A DNA stretch of 64,000 nt from Phallusia mammillata (lineage: Eukaryota; Chordata; Ascidiacea; Phlebobranchia; Ascidiidae): assembly GCA_003260075.1 (NCBI GenBank), contig QLIY01000242.1:38024-102023 (forward strand). The letters run 5' to 3'. A model generated the notes under the pieces. That model saw only the letters and a list, made by a program, of their open reading frames with translations, searched no databases and was not told the DNA's origin. Of this stretch, positions 26,554-47,544 are shown one piece after another (within the stretch, counting starts at the first letter, position 1; each line of letters starts with the position of its first letter). Both the position numbers and the translations under genes were made by a program.

Positions 26554-27090
26554 CAGGGCTTCTCAAACTGTGGGTCGCGACCCCAATTGGGTATACCTTC
26601 GTACATTTATTGTTTACTACATCAGGGATGCACAACCTTGCTGCGGCCGTACAGAGACTAGTCAAACTGCTCTAAACACATTTTGTTGATCTTAAACGAG
26701 TATTACCAGCCAAGTAGCCATATGTACCAGACTTTTTTATGTCTATTGTGTGCAAACAATGCGAAAAAGCAGATACCACAAGCGTCACAATATAGATTAT
26801 TACGTCATAAAAGCTAAGACTGTCAATTTGTGTGTCAAGTTAGAAATTAATTTAGGCTTTTTAGGCGCCATTAGATAGTATATGTATATATATAATGTAA
26901 GTATTTCTTTACATCAGTAATTTTAAAACACAAGCAAGCAGGATATAAGCGGCCGCTGGTGAAATAAAGATCTGTGATGCGGCGTCATAGCGAAAAGGTT
27001 GTGCACTCCTGGCCTAAACCCATCGAGGGGTCGCGTAGAAATTTTTGTTTTAAAATGGGGTCGCAGAGCACGAAAGTTTGAGTAGCCCTG
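26554..27090. mobile_element. hAT-type element 3' of copy 2, with a nested or internal second element
   Basis: The left end is CAGGGCTTCTCAAACTG and the right end GTTTGAGTAGCCCTG. The exact 8-bp duplication GCCTAGAC lies at 26546-26553 and 27091-27098. Inside, 26624-27015 begins CAGGGATGCACAACC and ends GGTTGTGCACTCCTG, another inverted pair, whose interior resembles 30996-31343. It lies just downstream of the copy 2 stop. Confidence 0.88.
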
Positions 27091-27283
27091 GCCTAGACCA
27101 AGCAAGCGAACAAATTACCTGATAACTTATTATATGTTATGACAACGAAAATGATGCTTTCACTAAAATAATTTTGCCTTTCATAAATAAATCAAACCGT
27201 AGAGACGCCACTTGTTTGAAATCGTAAATGTGAAATTGAAAAATGGTAAAGTGAATATTTTGGTTAAAACACACTTTGTAGGA

Positions 27284-27790
27284 GCTAATGTTGAATTTTG
27301 TTGACGATATGTCGTTTGATTGGTTATTTTTTATTACCGTCAACAGTATCTCTGCGGTCATAATATTTAAGTGTTATAACAACGTTGGCATGCGACCCAC
27401 AACAAAGAGTTTTTCTTGTTGCGGCCCTAGTACCGTTTTGAGTTGTGCAGGCCTGCTGTACGGGATTTATCGTAGTGCGCACGCTTCAACCATCGCTGTT
27501 GTTGGTTGTCAACTAAAAATGACAGCAGTGAACGTTTGTACTGCGATGCATTATGAATACAAGCTTTCTGACAGATGCGTTTATCGTTCAAAAACACATT
27601 ATGTTTATCTTTCAAACGTAAAGGGAGTTGTTTGCATTGATAAAAGTTATATTTTTTGTTTTAGGCTTTCAACGAAAGGTGCTTGAGAGCGCACCAATGA
27701 AGATAACACCGGAAAGAATATCATTCAAATGCTTAATTCTCGCTGCTTGCTGTAAAAAGGCATGTAACAATTGGCTGGATTAGGTCTTAA
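27284..27790. other. 3' flank of copy 2, paralogous to 41655-42150; possible alternative last exon
   Basis: This stretch matches the flank of copy 3 closely over hundreds of bases. After a consensus acceptor (TTTGTTTTAG) at 27663 a short reading frame AFNERCLRAHQ-stop (27664-27699) is preserved; copy 3 has AFNERCLRAQQ-stop at 42031. The two could be the true last coding exon, spliced from the end of exon 29. The longer ORF at 27288-27686 crosses non-coding sequence and is not supported. Confidence 0.4.
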
Positions 27791-28282
27791 AATATTAACC
27801 AAAAATTAAGTTGCTGTTTTTTATTACGCTCCCAATACATCTAAATTGCTCTTCTCGCTTCGTCACCGACACCTTCCGGAATAAAAAAAGTCGGTATTGG
27901 TAACCCTTCCAAACCTTTTCGTAACCATAGTTTTAATATCATTTGGAGTACACATTTTAGCTTTCAACCAATCACAGGACACCTTGATTTTAAAGTGCAT
28001 GATGTGCAGCTAAGTGGAATAAAGCTTATCAAAAATAACGCGTGCGTATTTTTGTGTGGCTAGTGTCAATACAGCGATACGAAGCAGTAGGCTATATGCC
28101 AATGTCATAAATCTTTTGAAATCCTTTGCAAATCATGTTAGTCAGCGGTATGGTCACAGAAAACGAGAATTTTTGGAGAAACAGTACCAAGAGCTGATGG
28201 GACAAGCAGCCTGAATATTTTGGTATTTTTGAATAATAGCTGCAATCGGGAAAAACAATTCGCAAATTTATTATTTTAGGTA

Positions 28283-28378
28283 TTGCAACAAGGCAGAGTT
28301 GTCGAGTTTGACGCACCACATACACTATTGACAAAACGTAATCTGAAAGCAAAGCATTGCGCAGTGCAGCTGGACAGG
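28283..28378 (+). pseudogene. Relic of ABCC4-like terminal exon between copies 2 and 3
   Basis: An acceptor-like TTATTTTAG is followed by [20 protein letters not shown], then the sequence jumps to codons near the end of exon 29, having lost about 50 nt that copy 1 retains. It resembles copy 1 exon 29 more than that of copy 2. The following 28380-28690 and 29189-29480 resemble the 3' flank of copy 1. This looks like the tail of a deleted extra gene copy. Confidence 0.75.
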
Positions 28379-28689
28379 TATGCTGTAGGAATAACCTTCC
28401 TGAGGTAAAGTTTTTACTGCTGAGTCATGTGTTAAAAGCTTGTTATACCCCATCGTTGTACAGTTTTGTTTCATGCGCATTAATACAGAAAAATTTCTGC
28501 CATGTCAGAATTGAGTTGAATTACGTTTCAAAGTAAGCATGAAAATGTTTAATTTGCTCAAAATTTCTACAAATGTAGTTGAAGTCTAGTCATAACCCAA
28601 ATATTGGAGTAATTTTTGAACGAGCAACAACCAGGTGCTTAATTCATTCATCGAGAAACGGAAGATTGCGATCAACGATTCGACTAAAG

Positions 28690-29188
28690 CAGGGGTTCCC
28701 AACCTTTTTTCGGTCTCGTACCACTTCGACGCTTTGTACTGCCACGCGTACCACTTCTTGCAGAACAACTTATTTGATCGAATCATATTTTATTAAGAAT
28801 AATAATATTGGCCTACTAAAATAACAGTAAAGCAAATTTAATGATATTTTTGCTTTTGTTTACTGTCCACCAATTGGCTGAGCAATCATTTGCCGTAATC
28901 AACGCCCACTGTCCCACAGCGTTGTACGGCTTTTCAAAGCAACTGTGCTTCTTGTTGGCAATTGACATGACCTGTAGTTTGTAGATCGCAATGATACGAA
29001 ACAACAGAAATAGTTACGTAACAATAAGAAGAGGCTTGGGGAAATTTTTTTGTAAACAAAACCAGATAAACAAAATAGAAAGTTGTGAATCCAAATTTTT
29101 GTGAAAAAAAACGAAAGCTACTCGCGTACCACTTAAAAAACCTTCGCGTACCACTAGTGGTACGCGTACCACCGGTTGGGAACCCCTG
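28690..29188. mobile_element. hAT-type element (GGTTCCCAACC family)
   Basis: It starts CAGGGGTTCCCAACC and ends GGTTGGGAACCCCTG, a perfect inverted pair. Flanks GACTAAAG (28682-28689) and AACTAAAG (29189-29196) match at 7 of 8 positions. It interrupts sequence that is continuous in the related flank of copy 1 near 6815. Repeated CGCGTACCAC motifs mark both ends. Confidence 0.88.
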
Positions 29189-29804
29189 AACTAAAGAGTA
29201 CAACGATTTCGCTGACGATAACCTCTAAACATGTCTCATCTTCACACTATGTTTTATAATTATAGGCTTCATAATAATTGCTTTTGACTCGTTGTTTGCA
29301 TCCTATCGAACATATTTAGACATAAACAAAGCCAGTTGTGTAAAGGGTAATTATGTAAACGCCACAATCACCATGGTTACGAGATGCTGCGAGAGTGCGA
29401 ACGGTGCGGAAAGTGCTTTGGTGGGCAGCAGGTATTGCGGTCGGATCCCAAGTATTACCCGAGAGACCTTTGCGAATCGATGACAACCGGAAAGGGGGCT
29501 AGAATTTGTAAAACACTTTAATTAACAGCATTTTGTTGTTGTTTATATCTGAAAGTACTGTACGCGTGCAATTTTAAATGAATTATAGCAGAAGTGGTGT
29601 TGCAAGTTCAGTGTTGTGCTCTCTGACAGAGAGTTCTAAGCGGGCCTGAAATTGAGACCTGAACCTAAAGTTACAAGCCAAAAACCCAGCCGAAAGAGAC
29701 GAGTTGTGCGTCCGTGAACATGTTTATTAAATTATATGTACTGGAGGCCGTAACGTAAATAAAACTCTTTTGCCACATATTTTGATTTTTAAATTGCTCT
29801 AAAC

Positions 29805-30987
29805 TAGGGTTGCCATATTTTATGATACACAATCCCTGACAAAATTTATCTCGGTTGCGTTAACCCAGTTTTTCTCAAACTTTAAGTCTGAATGTGTTAA
29901 CGTAAGTCTGAATGTGTATTTCAGTAAAACAAAAGTTGATTGCAGGATTTTAGCTAGATCCAAATCTGACATCACAGACAAAAAACAACATTACAATTGT
30001 GCGCGAACAATTGCATTTTTGATAGTTGTCATGCAATAAAGCCTATTGTTTAGCAATGGAGACGGTCGATTCTCACTTTCACTTTGATTTAAACTTATTC
30101 AGTTGCACAAACTGACGCCAAATAAGAATGTAGAATTACATCCACCTTTTGGAGGTCCCTGCAAAATGGACCGCGGACCCCAGTTTGAGAACCGCTGCGA
30201 TAACCATTTTTGCGATCCAAACACTTCTCTATTCCGGAATTAATTTAAGTCACACGGACGGCGACACGAGAAACCGTTACATACGATACTCTGATCCTTG
30301 TCAATTAACTTTCTGCGTAGGCGGGGGGGGGGTTGTTTAGTTAAGTTTATTAGGCTAAGCTCAGTACTCTTTACTCTTACTATCCTTGAAACAGTAAGCA
30401 CAAATATCAGGGGTCGCCAACTTTTACAACTCTAAAACCATTCGGACCAATCTCACACAGAACAAAAAACACTAGGAGTCACAAAGACCTTTTTAAATTT
30501 GAAATAAAATGCCACTGTAAACATGTTTTTATGTCTCTCGAGATTTGACTTTTCGTTGTTAGTTAGTTCCTAGCATATTAGATACACAGTTGAAGCAAAT
30601 GAAATTTTCCATGTTCCCATGTAGCATCGAATGCTGTGTTTTCTTGAGACGCGGATTTTTATGTGTATTTAACGCGTATTGAGTTAGACAACTACAACTA
30701 GCAACAAACAAACAGGTATTGTTACGCGCGAACACACTGCAAAACCAAACAGTATAACCTTGTATGTTAACCTCGGCGCCGCCAATTTACCTCTTTACGT
30801 TTCATGGTATAGACGCGGTTGTAGCTAACTACTAGAAACTTTCTCCGTTGGTACATTAATTTCATAGTATATATATTTTTTCTTAAATTCCTGACTTTTA
30901 AGTACATTTTAACATTTCTCCCTGACGCAGATTTAAACACTAAATTCCCTGACATGTCAGGAAAAATCGTGACGTATGGCAACCCTA
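29805..30987. mobile_element. hAT-type element of 1.2 kb with nested insertions
   Basis: Termini TAGGGTTGCCATA and TATGGCAACCCTA are inverted. The exact 8-bp duplication CTCTAAAC lies at 29797-29804 and 30988-30995. A second inverted pair, CCAGTTTTTCTCAAACTT and AAGTTTGAGAACCGCT-like text, bounds about 29862-30194, flanked by GCGTTAAC and GCGATAAC. A G10 run lies at 30323-30332. The whole has inserted into an older repeat whose right part is 30996-31343. Confidence 0.85.
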
Positions 30988-30995
30988 CTCTAAAC

Positions 30996-31343
30996 AGTTG
31001 TTTTTGAGATACTAAAATGAGTATTACCAGCCTAGAAGCCATATACGTCGGCCTTTTTATACGCCCATTGTGTGGAAACAATGCCAACAAAACAGATGCT
31101 TCCAACATCACAATGTAGACTATGACATCACAAACACTTAAGACTGTGCAGTTCACTCTGTGGACCAAGTTAGAAATTAATCTGGGCTTTTAGGGCGTGA
31201 TTACATGGTGTATATATATGATATAAACTAATTTCCTTAAATCAGTAATTTTAAAACAAAAATAAGCAGGTAAATGGCGGCCGTTAGTGAAAAAAGAATC
31301 CGCGATGCGGCCGTCGTAGGAAAAAGGTTGTGCACCCCTGAGT
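30996..31343. mobile_element. Right part of an older hAT-type repeat (GTGCACAACC family)
   Basis: It resembles 26677-27015 (shared GAGTATTACCAGCC and GATGCGGC near the end) and terminates GGTTGTGCACCCCTG. Its left part was separated by the 29805-30987 insertion, since AAATTGCTCTAAAC precedes that element as in the related copy. Confidence 0.65.
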
Positions 31344-31349
31344 TAGGCA

Positions 31350-32130
31350 TATGACCAAGTTTTTGCACGTTAACCTGTGTTATAGTTGCAACAACGGTCT
31401 TTGTGACAATGATTTGGCAACACTGATAATTCAAATTGTTTAGTTGGCAAATTTTTTAATTTTTTTCGGGCCAGACCCTTAATCCGGCACTGTTTGTAGG
31501 CAACGGATGTTCAGCTAACTTACATCGACAATTGCAGTTGTTTGAAACCGGTAATGTGCCTTTCTTTTTCGCCTCGCTTGACTACGTTGATTCGTCATTG
31601 TGTTTTCAGCAGTTTTCGTTTAAAAAAGGTTCCTCAAAAGTAAAAATCTTTCACAAATGACTGGCACTAACATGCAAATGTACAAAAGGGAAAATTTCAA
31701 AAGTTTATTGCACATGCTTTGTCAAACGCAATAGCTTTTAGTGAAGATTTAATCCAATCATTTCTTCTGTGAACAGTTGATTATAAGTGTTTAGTTGCAA
31801 TCAAACCAAGAAACATTTGTACAGGGCGCTCTATGCAGGCCAGGCTGAAACTAGGAAATTTTCGTTAAAAACTTAACAAAGCACATCTTAATTAATGAAA
31901 GCGTTTGGAAGCAATATAATCATCCGATTGTTTCATTGTCGGTTTGGTCTGTGGTTCAAATACAGACAAAATGTAAATTGGTGCTTATATGACTGTTCGG
32001 TACAAACGAAACTATATTTCGATTTCGCAATTTTTGACTGTGCAAGTTTAGTTTTGAATTGGCAATCATTGGTGTTAGTTTATTAGACCGTGACGAGCTC
32101 GCAAACGTCGTGAGATAGTGCATAGCTTCG
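31350..32130. other. 5' flank of ABCC4-like copy 3, nothing recognised
   Basis: AT-rich sequence without a convincing gene or repeat terminus. The short ORF at 31895-32086 has no recognisable domain. The promoter of copy 3 is expected here but is not identifiable by eye. Confidence 0.4.
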
Positions 32131-32132
32131 AT

Positions 32133-41085
<8,953 letters not shown>

Positions 41086-41456
41086 CAGCTTTTGACATGC
41101 CTTTTTTAATTTACCTGACCAGTGCTATGCTCCCTTGTTTGTTAGTAAACACTACGGTAGTTATTTCACTATTTGATGCCCGATGTAATTGCGTAAAAAG
41201 AGTAAATTGATGTGGACAGTGCAAGTCTCTTGACCAAGCAAGCGAACAAATTGTCCGATAACTTATTATATGACATCAAAAATGATGCTTTCACTGAAGA
41301 ATTTTTCCATCCAAATTCAATCAAACGGTACACGCTCCAATTGTTTGAAATCGTAAATGTGGAATTGAAAAATGGTAAAATATTTTAGTTAAAATACACT
41401 TTGTAGGAACTAATCCGAAGACAAAAAAAGATAATTTGGAACACTGCATGGTACCA

Positions 41457-41530
41457 CATACGTACATGCGGACTTAAACTCTACAGTACGTACATGCGGA
41501 CTACATACGTACATGCGGACTTAAACTCTA
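41457..41530. repeat. Short tandem repeat, about three units
   Basis: The unit ACGTACATGCGGACT, with or without TAAACTCTA, occurs three times in 74 bp, downstream of copy 3. Confidence 0.7.
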
Positions 41531-42149
41531 AAATTAAACTGCAAGAGATATTTTGTTGACACTTTACAGCAGGTCCAAGTAGGGATTCAATTCTTGCATG
41601 TGTACATGATCTTACTTTTCACCGTCAAAAAACTTCATTTTAGAGATTTGTGTTCTATGTTGATTTTTGTTGACGATATTTCGTTTGATTGGTTATTTTT
41701 TATCACCGTCAACGATATTTCTACGGTCACATTATATAAATGTTATAACAACAATGGCATGTGGCGCACAACAAAGAGTTTTTCCTGTTGCGGCCCGTAC
41801 CTGTTTGGGCTGTGCAGGCCTGCTGTACGGGATATATCGTAGTGCTCACGCTTCTACCATCGCTGTTGTAGGTTGTCAACTAAAAATGACAGCAGTGAAC
41901 GTCTGCACTGCGATGCATTATATATACAAGCTCCCTGGCAGATACGTTTATCGTTTAAAAAAACATTATGTTTATCTTTCGAACGTAAAGGGAGTTGTTT
42001 GGATGAATAAAAATTATATTTTTGTTTCAGGCTTTCAACGAAAGGTGCTTGAGAGCGCAACAATAAAGCTAACACCGGAAAAAACATCATTTCAAATGTT
42101 TAATTCTCGCTGCTTGCTGTAAAAACGCCTGTAACAATTGGCTGGATTA

Positions 42150-43600
42150 GGTCTTAAAATATTAAACAAAAATGAGGTTGCATTTTTTTTATTGCCCTCT
42201 TAAAACATTTAAATTGCTCTTTTCGCTTCGTCACCGACACCTTCCGGAAGAAAAAAAATGTCCAAGGTATTGGCTACCCTTCCAACCCTTTTCGTAACTA
42301 TAGTTTTAAAACCGTTTGGAGTACACCTTTTTTAGCTTTTACCAATCACATGGCACCTTCGTTTTAAAGTTCAAGTGCAGCTAAGTGGAATAAAGCTTAT
42401 CGCAGAAATAACCCGTGCGTATTTTTATGTGGCCAGTGTCAACACAGCGATAAAAAGCAACATAAGTCGATGACCTAAGTCATTAAAAAAATTGTTCTGC
42501 AAATCATGTTAGTGGTATGGCGACAGAAAACGAGGATTTCAGTAGAAACAATACCAAGAGCTGATCTGACAAAGTAGCCAGAATATTTGGTATTTTGGAA
42601 TAATAGCTGCAATCGGCAAAAACATTTCCCGTTGTCATGTCCTGAGCTTCACATGCCAAAAAATGTTGCTGTTTTTACGCCTGCGGCCAGCTGCGAATTT
42701 TTTGCATCGTCAGTATGTTTTGGTAACATTGTGTCAGTTCGATTTCGTTATCCATCAAAGAAAAACTATTTAGACTCTGGTACCATTGGGTCCTGTCATT
42801 TTTGCCCTCAAACAACAAATGCACACATTCTCGGAATGTCCAAAACAGTTTTGTGCTTTTATTTTGAATTTTAGTGTCCACTTGTACTTTAAAAAAAGGT
42901 AAAACTTTTGAAGATTTTGTGGTGACAAATAGTTTTAAAACAAAAATGCTTAAACATGCTGTCCATAACACAGACAATACATGTAACGAGTTCACAAAAC
43001 TTACATTAATTTTTGTTTCGAAGTAAAGACTAGAATGAACAATTGGTATGCTTTTACATAATGGCAAAACATGAGCAAGCATGTGCTGCAAACATCAGTA
43101 CAAAGTTTTGTTAAAAACACAATGCATAAAGTAGTTGTCTAAACAGTGTATTTAAGCATTAGCCTTCTATTACAGTAATACACATTTACAATCTTATAAC
43201 AAGATTTGTTTTCTCAGTAAAAGTTTATTTGCTACCTTTGCCTTGACTCTATGATTTTACCAACAATACCTTCAACCAAAACACAAAAACTGTAAAAAAT
43301 ACACATTTAGCATTGCTTAGGATTGATATGCACTATATAATTTAACCAATTATTTCATAAGCACATAAGCAACTAACAGGAATTATGAGTTTTGCAACAA
43401 AAAGCGATTGTTGACTAAGCCTGCAAGGCAGTCAGTACATAGTTGATGCCATTTTACAAGTAATTAAATCAAATATAATTGCATGATTGCATTTTTTAGC
43501 ATATTGTGTAAAATGTTAGATAGTGAAATTTAAATTTTGGATGGTGGCCAGGGTTGCTGCTGTAAATGAACTCAACAGGTACAATAGCATTTTAAGCTAA
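42150..43600. other. Intergenic between ABCC4-like copy 3 and FPGS
   Basis: The left part (to about 42610) still parallels the copy 2 flank (27800-28260), marking the extent of the duplication. From about 42610 no similarity to other parts of the window is seen. The right part probably contains the FPGS 3' untranslated region on the minus strand. No further gene is recognised. Confidence 0.45.
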
Positions 43601-43706
43601 AATACAGACATTGCAGTTTGCTTCAGATAATTTTGTTGAGATTTTAATTTCTAAATTCGTAGCAAAATGCAGTGTTCTAATCATTCAAATTAGGTTTTAA
43701 GACTCT

Positions 43707-43716
43707 GGGGGGGGGG
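43707..43716. repeat. G10 run joining two versions of the FPGS 3' end
   Basis: Sequence 43626-43706, which contains the FPGS stop codon and last two codons, is repeated at 43720-43799 with one difference (ATTCGTAG versus ATTTGTAG). The run lies exactly between. Confidence 0.85.
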
Positions 43717-43767
43717 TATAATTTTGTTGAGATTTTAATTTCTAAATTTGTAGCAAAATGCAGTGTT

Positions 43768-45435
43768 CTAATCATTCAAATTAGGTTTTAAGACTCTCAA
43801 GCAGCCTCCAACCAAATGCAAGCTTCCAGTTATTAACACTTGTAGATGGTCTGATCCACATGGATGGTTTGGCCATGCGTTTTCTAAAGACAACAATTGT
43901 GCTACTTGTTGCAGTTTATCATCCCTGCCTTTTGACATCCAGACAATTGCATCTGCAATACAGGCAAACACATATGACTGTTCTGCAACCATCAGATCAT
44001 TATTGTCTTTGCACAGAGCATTCCATTCATCCTTGTTTTGCAGCACTTGCGCAAGGCGTGATTCCACGGGGCATTGTAGATTGTTTTGGTCATTGAGATG
44101 AGTAGGTAAAAGTGTTGCAATGTTTGGAACAAAAATTGCCTTGGAAAAATTACACTGGTACAAAGTGGATAAAAAACTATATGCATCACGCTTTTTGGTG
44201 ACATTAAAGACAAGTGTTTTTGTGCAAGGTTTAGACAGCTTTGCTGCTTCAGCATCAGATTCCTTTTGAAACCATTCAGTTGCACATTTAACACTTCGCA
44301 TAGTGTGAGCCCCATCCAAATAAAATGTCATTGAGTCAAACTTTATCACTTGTGCCCTTCCATTCCATTCGCAATTTGCCAAACCATCCACAGTATTTTT
44401 ATCTAGTTTTTCACCACTGAACAAACTAACACCTAATTGTTTGAGAAGCCAACAGTTGGCCAATTCTATTGCAAGTGATGCATTAACTTTCTGATATTCT
44501 CCAGAAAGACCGAGGTTAACATTCTGTTTTGCTGTATAGGTTGTAAAATCTTGTGCAATGTTTAGGCATGCTTGTTTTTTCTTTGCCACCTCCTGCAATA
44601 CTTCTAAACCATTTAATGGTTGCAGAACTGTAAAAGCAGACACACCTGATTTAAAGATCCCTGCTTTATGCCAGGCGATTGATGCAATAGTATCTCCCAA
44701 TAAATTAGTGTGGTCAATTCCTAATGATGAAACACCACATACAGTAGGATTCGTAACAACATTTGTGCAATCATAAGTTCCTCCAATTCCTACTTCAAAA
44801 ATAGCTGCATCCACTTTTTCATGCTTGAAAATGTAAAATCCCAAAACTGTAAGAAAGTAAAAATATGATGGAAATTCGACATCATAGATGTCTTTATCAA
44901 GCTCCAGAAGCTTGTAAACTTGCCAAAAATAACTTGTAAATAGTTCCCTTGAGATAGGTTTCCCAGCAACTCGAAATCTTTCTCTGACTTCTATTAAGTG
45001 TGGTGAACTAAAAAAACCCGTCTTTACCCCATGGTGACGTAATATACTTTCAACAAATGCACATGTTGACCCCTTTCCCTTGGTACCAGCTACGTGGACA
45101 ATGTTCATGCCTCCAAGGTCATCGTCAGTAATCTTCACACGAGCAAGGAAGTTTCTCATGGCAATTAGTCCGTAGCCTTCATACTTTTTAGCAAGCGGCA
45201 TCATTTGTGTGCCTTGCAGTTGATTTAAGGTCTTTACAGCCTCTTCATAGGGGTAGTCAATCATGGCCATTTTGTGTATCTGGCGCGTGGAAAAAGTCAC
45301 ACGACTATGCAGCGACAGCCTTGCAATACTTTTGCGAAAAATCAACAACATTGTTTGCCGGTACATATACGTAATGGGAGTTCCCCCAAATATGTCGCCT
45401 AGAAAAAGGAATGTGTCGTGTGTCGCGTCCGACAT
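43768..45435 (-). CDS. FPGS: Folylpolyglutamate synthase, single exon
   Basis: 555 residues. The enzyme adds glutamates to folates so that they are retained in cytosol and mitochondria. Visible: P-loop VAGTKGKGST near 115-124, GFFSSPHL at 140-147, EVGIGGTYDCTN at 214-225, GIDHTNLLGDT at 239-249, WHKAGIFK at 255-262, LDGAHT in the C-terminal domain and VLITGSLHLVGG near the end. The length is close to the human protein. Met1 is the longest option. Met24 (codon at 45366) starts a stretch rich in Arg, Lys and Ser without acidic residues up to residue 55, a good mitochondrial presequence. Met56 (45270) would give a cytosolic form, as known in vertebrates. The gene has no intron, unlike vertebrate FPGS and unlike its neighbours here. 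It is intact in spite of the duplicated 3' end. Confidence 0.95.
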   Translation of the reverse strand: MSDATHDTFLFLGDIFGGTPITYMYRQTMLLIFRKSIARLSLHSRVTFSTRQIHKMAMIDYPYEEAVKTLNQLQGTQMMPLAKKYEGYGLIAMRNFLARVKITDDDLGGMNIVHVAGTKGKGSTCAFVESILRHHGVKTGFFSSPHLIEVRERFRVAGKPISRELFTSYFWQVYKLLELDKDIYDVEFPSYFYFLTVLGFYIFKHEKVDAAIFEVGIGGTYDCTNVVTNPTVCGVSSLGIDHTNLLGDTIASIAWHKAGIFKSGVSAFTVLQPLNGLEVLQEVAKKKQACLNIAQDFTTYTAKQNVNLGLSGEYQKVNASLAIELANCWLLKQLGVSLFSGEKLDKNTVDGLANCEWNGRAQVIKFDSMTFYLDGAHTMRSVKCATEWFQKESDAEAAKLSKPCTKTLVFNVTKKRDAYSFLSTLYQCNFSKAIFVPNIATLLPTHLNDQNNLQCPVESRLAQVLQNKDEWNALCKDNNDLMVAEQSYVFACIADAIVWMSKGRDDKLQQVAQLLSLENAWPNHPCGSDHLQVLITGSLHLVGGCLRVLKPNLND

Positions 45436-45439
45436 TTTA

Positions 45440-46330
45440 ACAATTTATTTAAACTTAGTTTGTTATGGTAGCTTATTTAACATAATGGCAGCCATGTATC
45501 ATGGTAAGTTGTATAACATAAAAGCATTGCTTTGGTCATGAGCTCAAGTTTTAGCAGAAGCAAATAAATTGTGTAACAAATGTTGTTCCGCCATTGTCTA
45601 CTACGGTATTCCAGGGATGAGAAACCTGAGGCTCACACGCCACATGGCCAACAATTGCGGTCAATACGTATTCTTTTTTTCTTAAATCGTCCTTCTTTAT
45701 AGTATTCACCTAGGCAACAACGTTCTGTATCAAATCTTCAGTTTTTTTCATTTGACAAGAATCACCACTGTGCAAAAAAATCGGAAAATCCACTATCATC
45801 ACACCCCACCTGCGCATTTCGCTAAATATCGACAGATTGCGCAAACAGTACAAACACCTACATCTTAAGACTTAAGTGCTAGTAATTGCTGATTTCTATT
45901 GATTCCCGCTTTTTCTCACTACAACAATCCATCGCGTTGTGTGACGTAACAATTAACTGGCAGTTTTGTGTGATAACGCAACGTGGTTCCGTTCTTTTCG
46001 TCACGGACTTTCGTTGAGCAGGTTGCTACATTGGTTGTGTAGTGGTCGGTTTATGTTAATGTTCGCTGACGAGTCTCAAGGTTATAACTGCGTCACTGCA
46101 AACTGAAGAGGTATAGGCCTACTACCGTCCTTAACCTCTTTCGTCATTCTGCTTCACATTAAATGTTCTGTACATTTGACCAAGATGCTTAAGGTGCACT
46201 TTGTTCACTCAGTGTTACTGTGCTGTTTCCACGTAAAAGCGTGAAACATTTTTACCATTATAAAACGTAAAACAAGTTTACCATCTTCGCCATGTTTGTT
46301 TAATTTAGCGTATTTTCGACCGTGAGGTTT
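45440..46330. other. FPGS upstream region
   Basis: The FPGS promoter must lie here on the minus strand; no motif can be assigned safely. At 45614 the text CAGGGATGAGAAACC resembles a hAT left terminus but no right end is found. Nothing else is recognised. Confidence 0.35.
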
Positions 46331-47300
46331 GTGCAGCAGTTGCAAATGATGATTTATAATCTTTCATGTTAAGGGTTGAACCGAGATGGATGCATTACAA
46401 TTCACATGACCGCCAGTGCTTTTGGCGCTACCTATCAGTATTTAGCAAATTTGGTCTTATGTACGTTATGGTGCCAGTTTACTCTCTAACAACTCGTGTG
46501 TACGTAATAATTAACAAATCAATAAAGTCTGATTTGTATTCAATAAACAATTCTTGAAACTCCCATGGCGTAATTAGTTTGGAGGTAGCAGAGGGTATGC
46601 GAATATGTTTTGCGTACAAAAATGTTTTAGTGTAGCCTTTCCAACATTGCTGAAAATTTGTCCCAACTGCTTTCATTATTTGCAAGGTATCTAACGCTTT
46701 AGGATTATGAAGGAATTCCAGTTATGAATATGCGTTCATCTTAGTTTTTTTTAAATCTAATACTTGCGGTTTTCTATATGGCCTTGTGCCCAAGGGACGC
46801 GTAAAAGTAAATGTTACATCCGTTTGAAACACGTTTTATATCGGGCGATTATCCATTAAGATGTTAACACGAATCATTAAACAGCATGTTTCGTCAATCT
46901 TATGTCTAGATTTTGGTTGTGATTTTATAGTGGTTAAATTAAGTTCCTAATTTCACCATCAGACATCTTATGAGTACAAAAGTGTTAAAACGTTTAATCC
47001 AAGCAATAAAAGTGCGAAGTTTTGTTTTAGACAACAGTTCGAACTTATGCATTTGAGTTTGTAGCGGTCACATGCAATAGTGTAGAACGTAGGGCAAACG
47101 GATGTATACACTACATTTTCCCACAGTATACAACGCGCTCTAACACGGCTCGGAGCGCTCGGGATTTCCCCAAATTCTTGCCTATATAAACCGCGAATTC
47201 TGGAAAAATTGCCATTTTGATGCTATAACGCTTAGATTAGACAGACAGGAACTAAACAGAAAGCATGCAGACCTGCGTTAGTTTAGATAAGGCTAAGTTT

Positions 47301-47451
47301 TTAATTTTAACAGCAACTAGGAAAGTTATAAAGTTTTAATTTAACTTGAAGCCTCTGGAATTAGAAATATTAACAGCAACAAGGAACATTATAAAGTTAT
47401 AATTTTATTGGAAGCCTCTGGGCTTAGAAATTTTAACAGCAACTAGGAAAA

Positions 47452-47544
<93 letters not shown>

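Noticed and set aside
27288..27686. 132-codon ORF as a gene
   Set aside because: The equivalent in the copy 3 flank has a different frame and length (41667-42122). The text is paralogous flank with a possible short terminal exon only.
43768..45435. FPGS as a bacterial folC acquired by transfer because it lacks introns
   Set aside because: Length, N-terminal leader and motifs are those of animal FPGS rather than bacterial FolC. A retrocopy or intron loss explains the lack of introns better.
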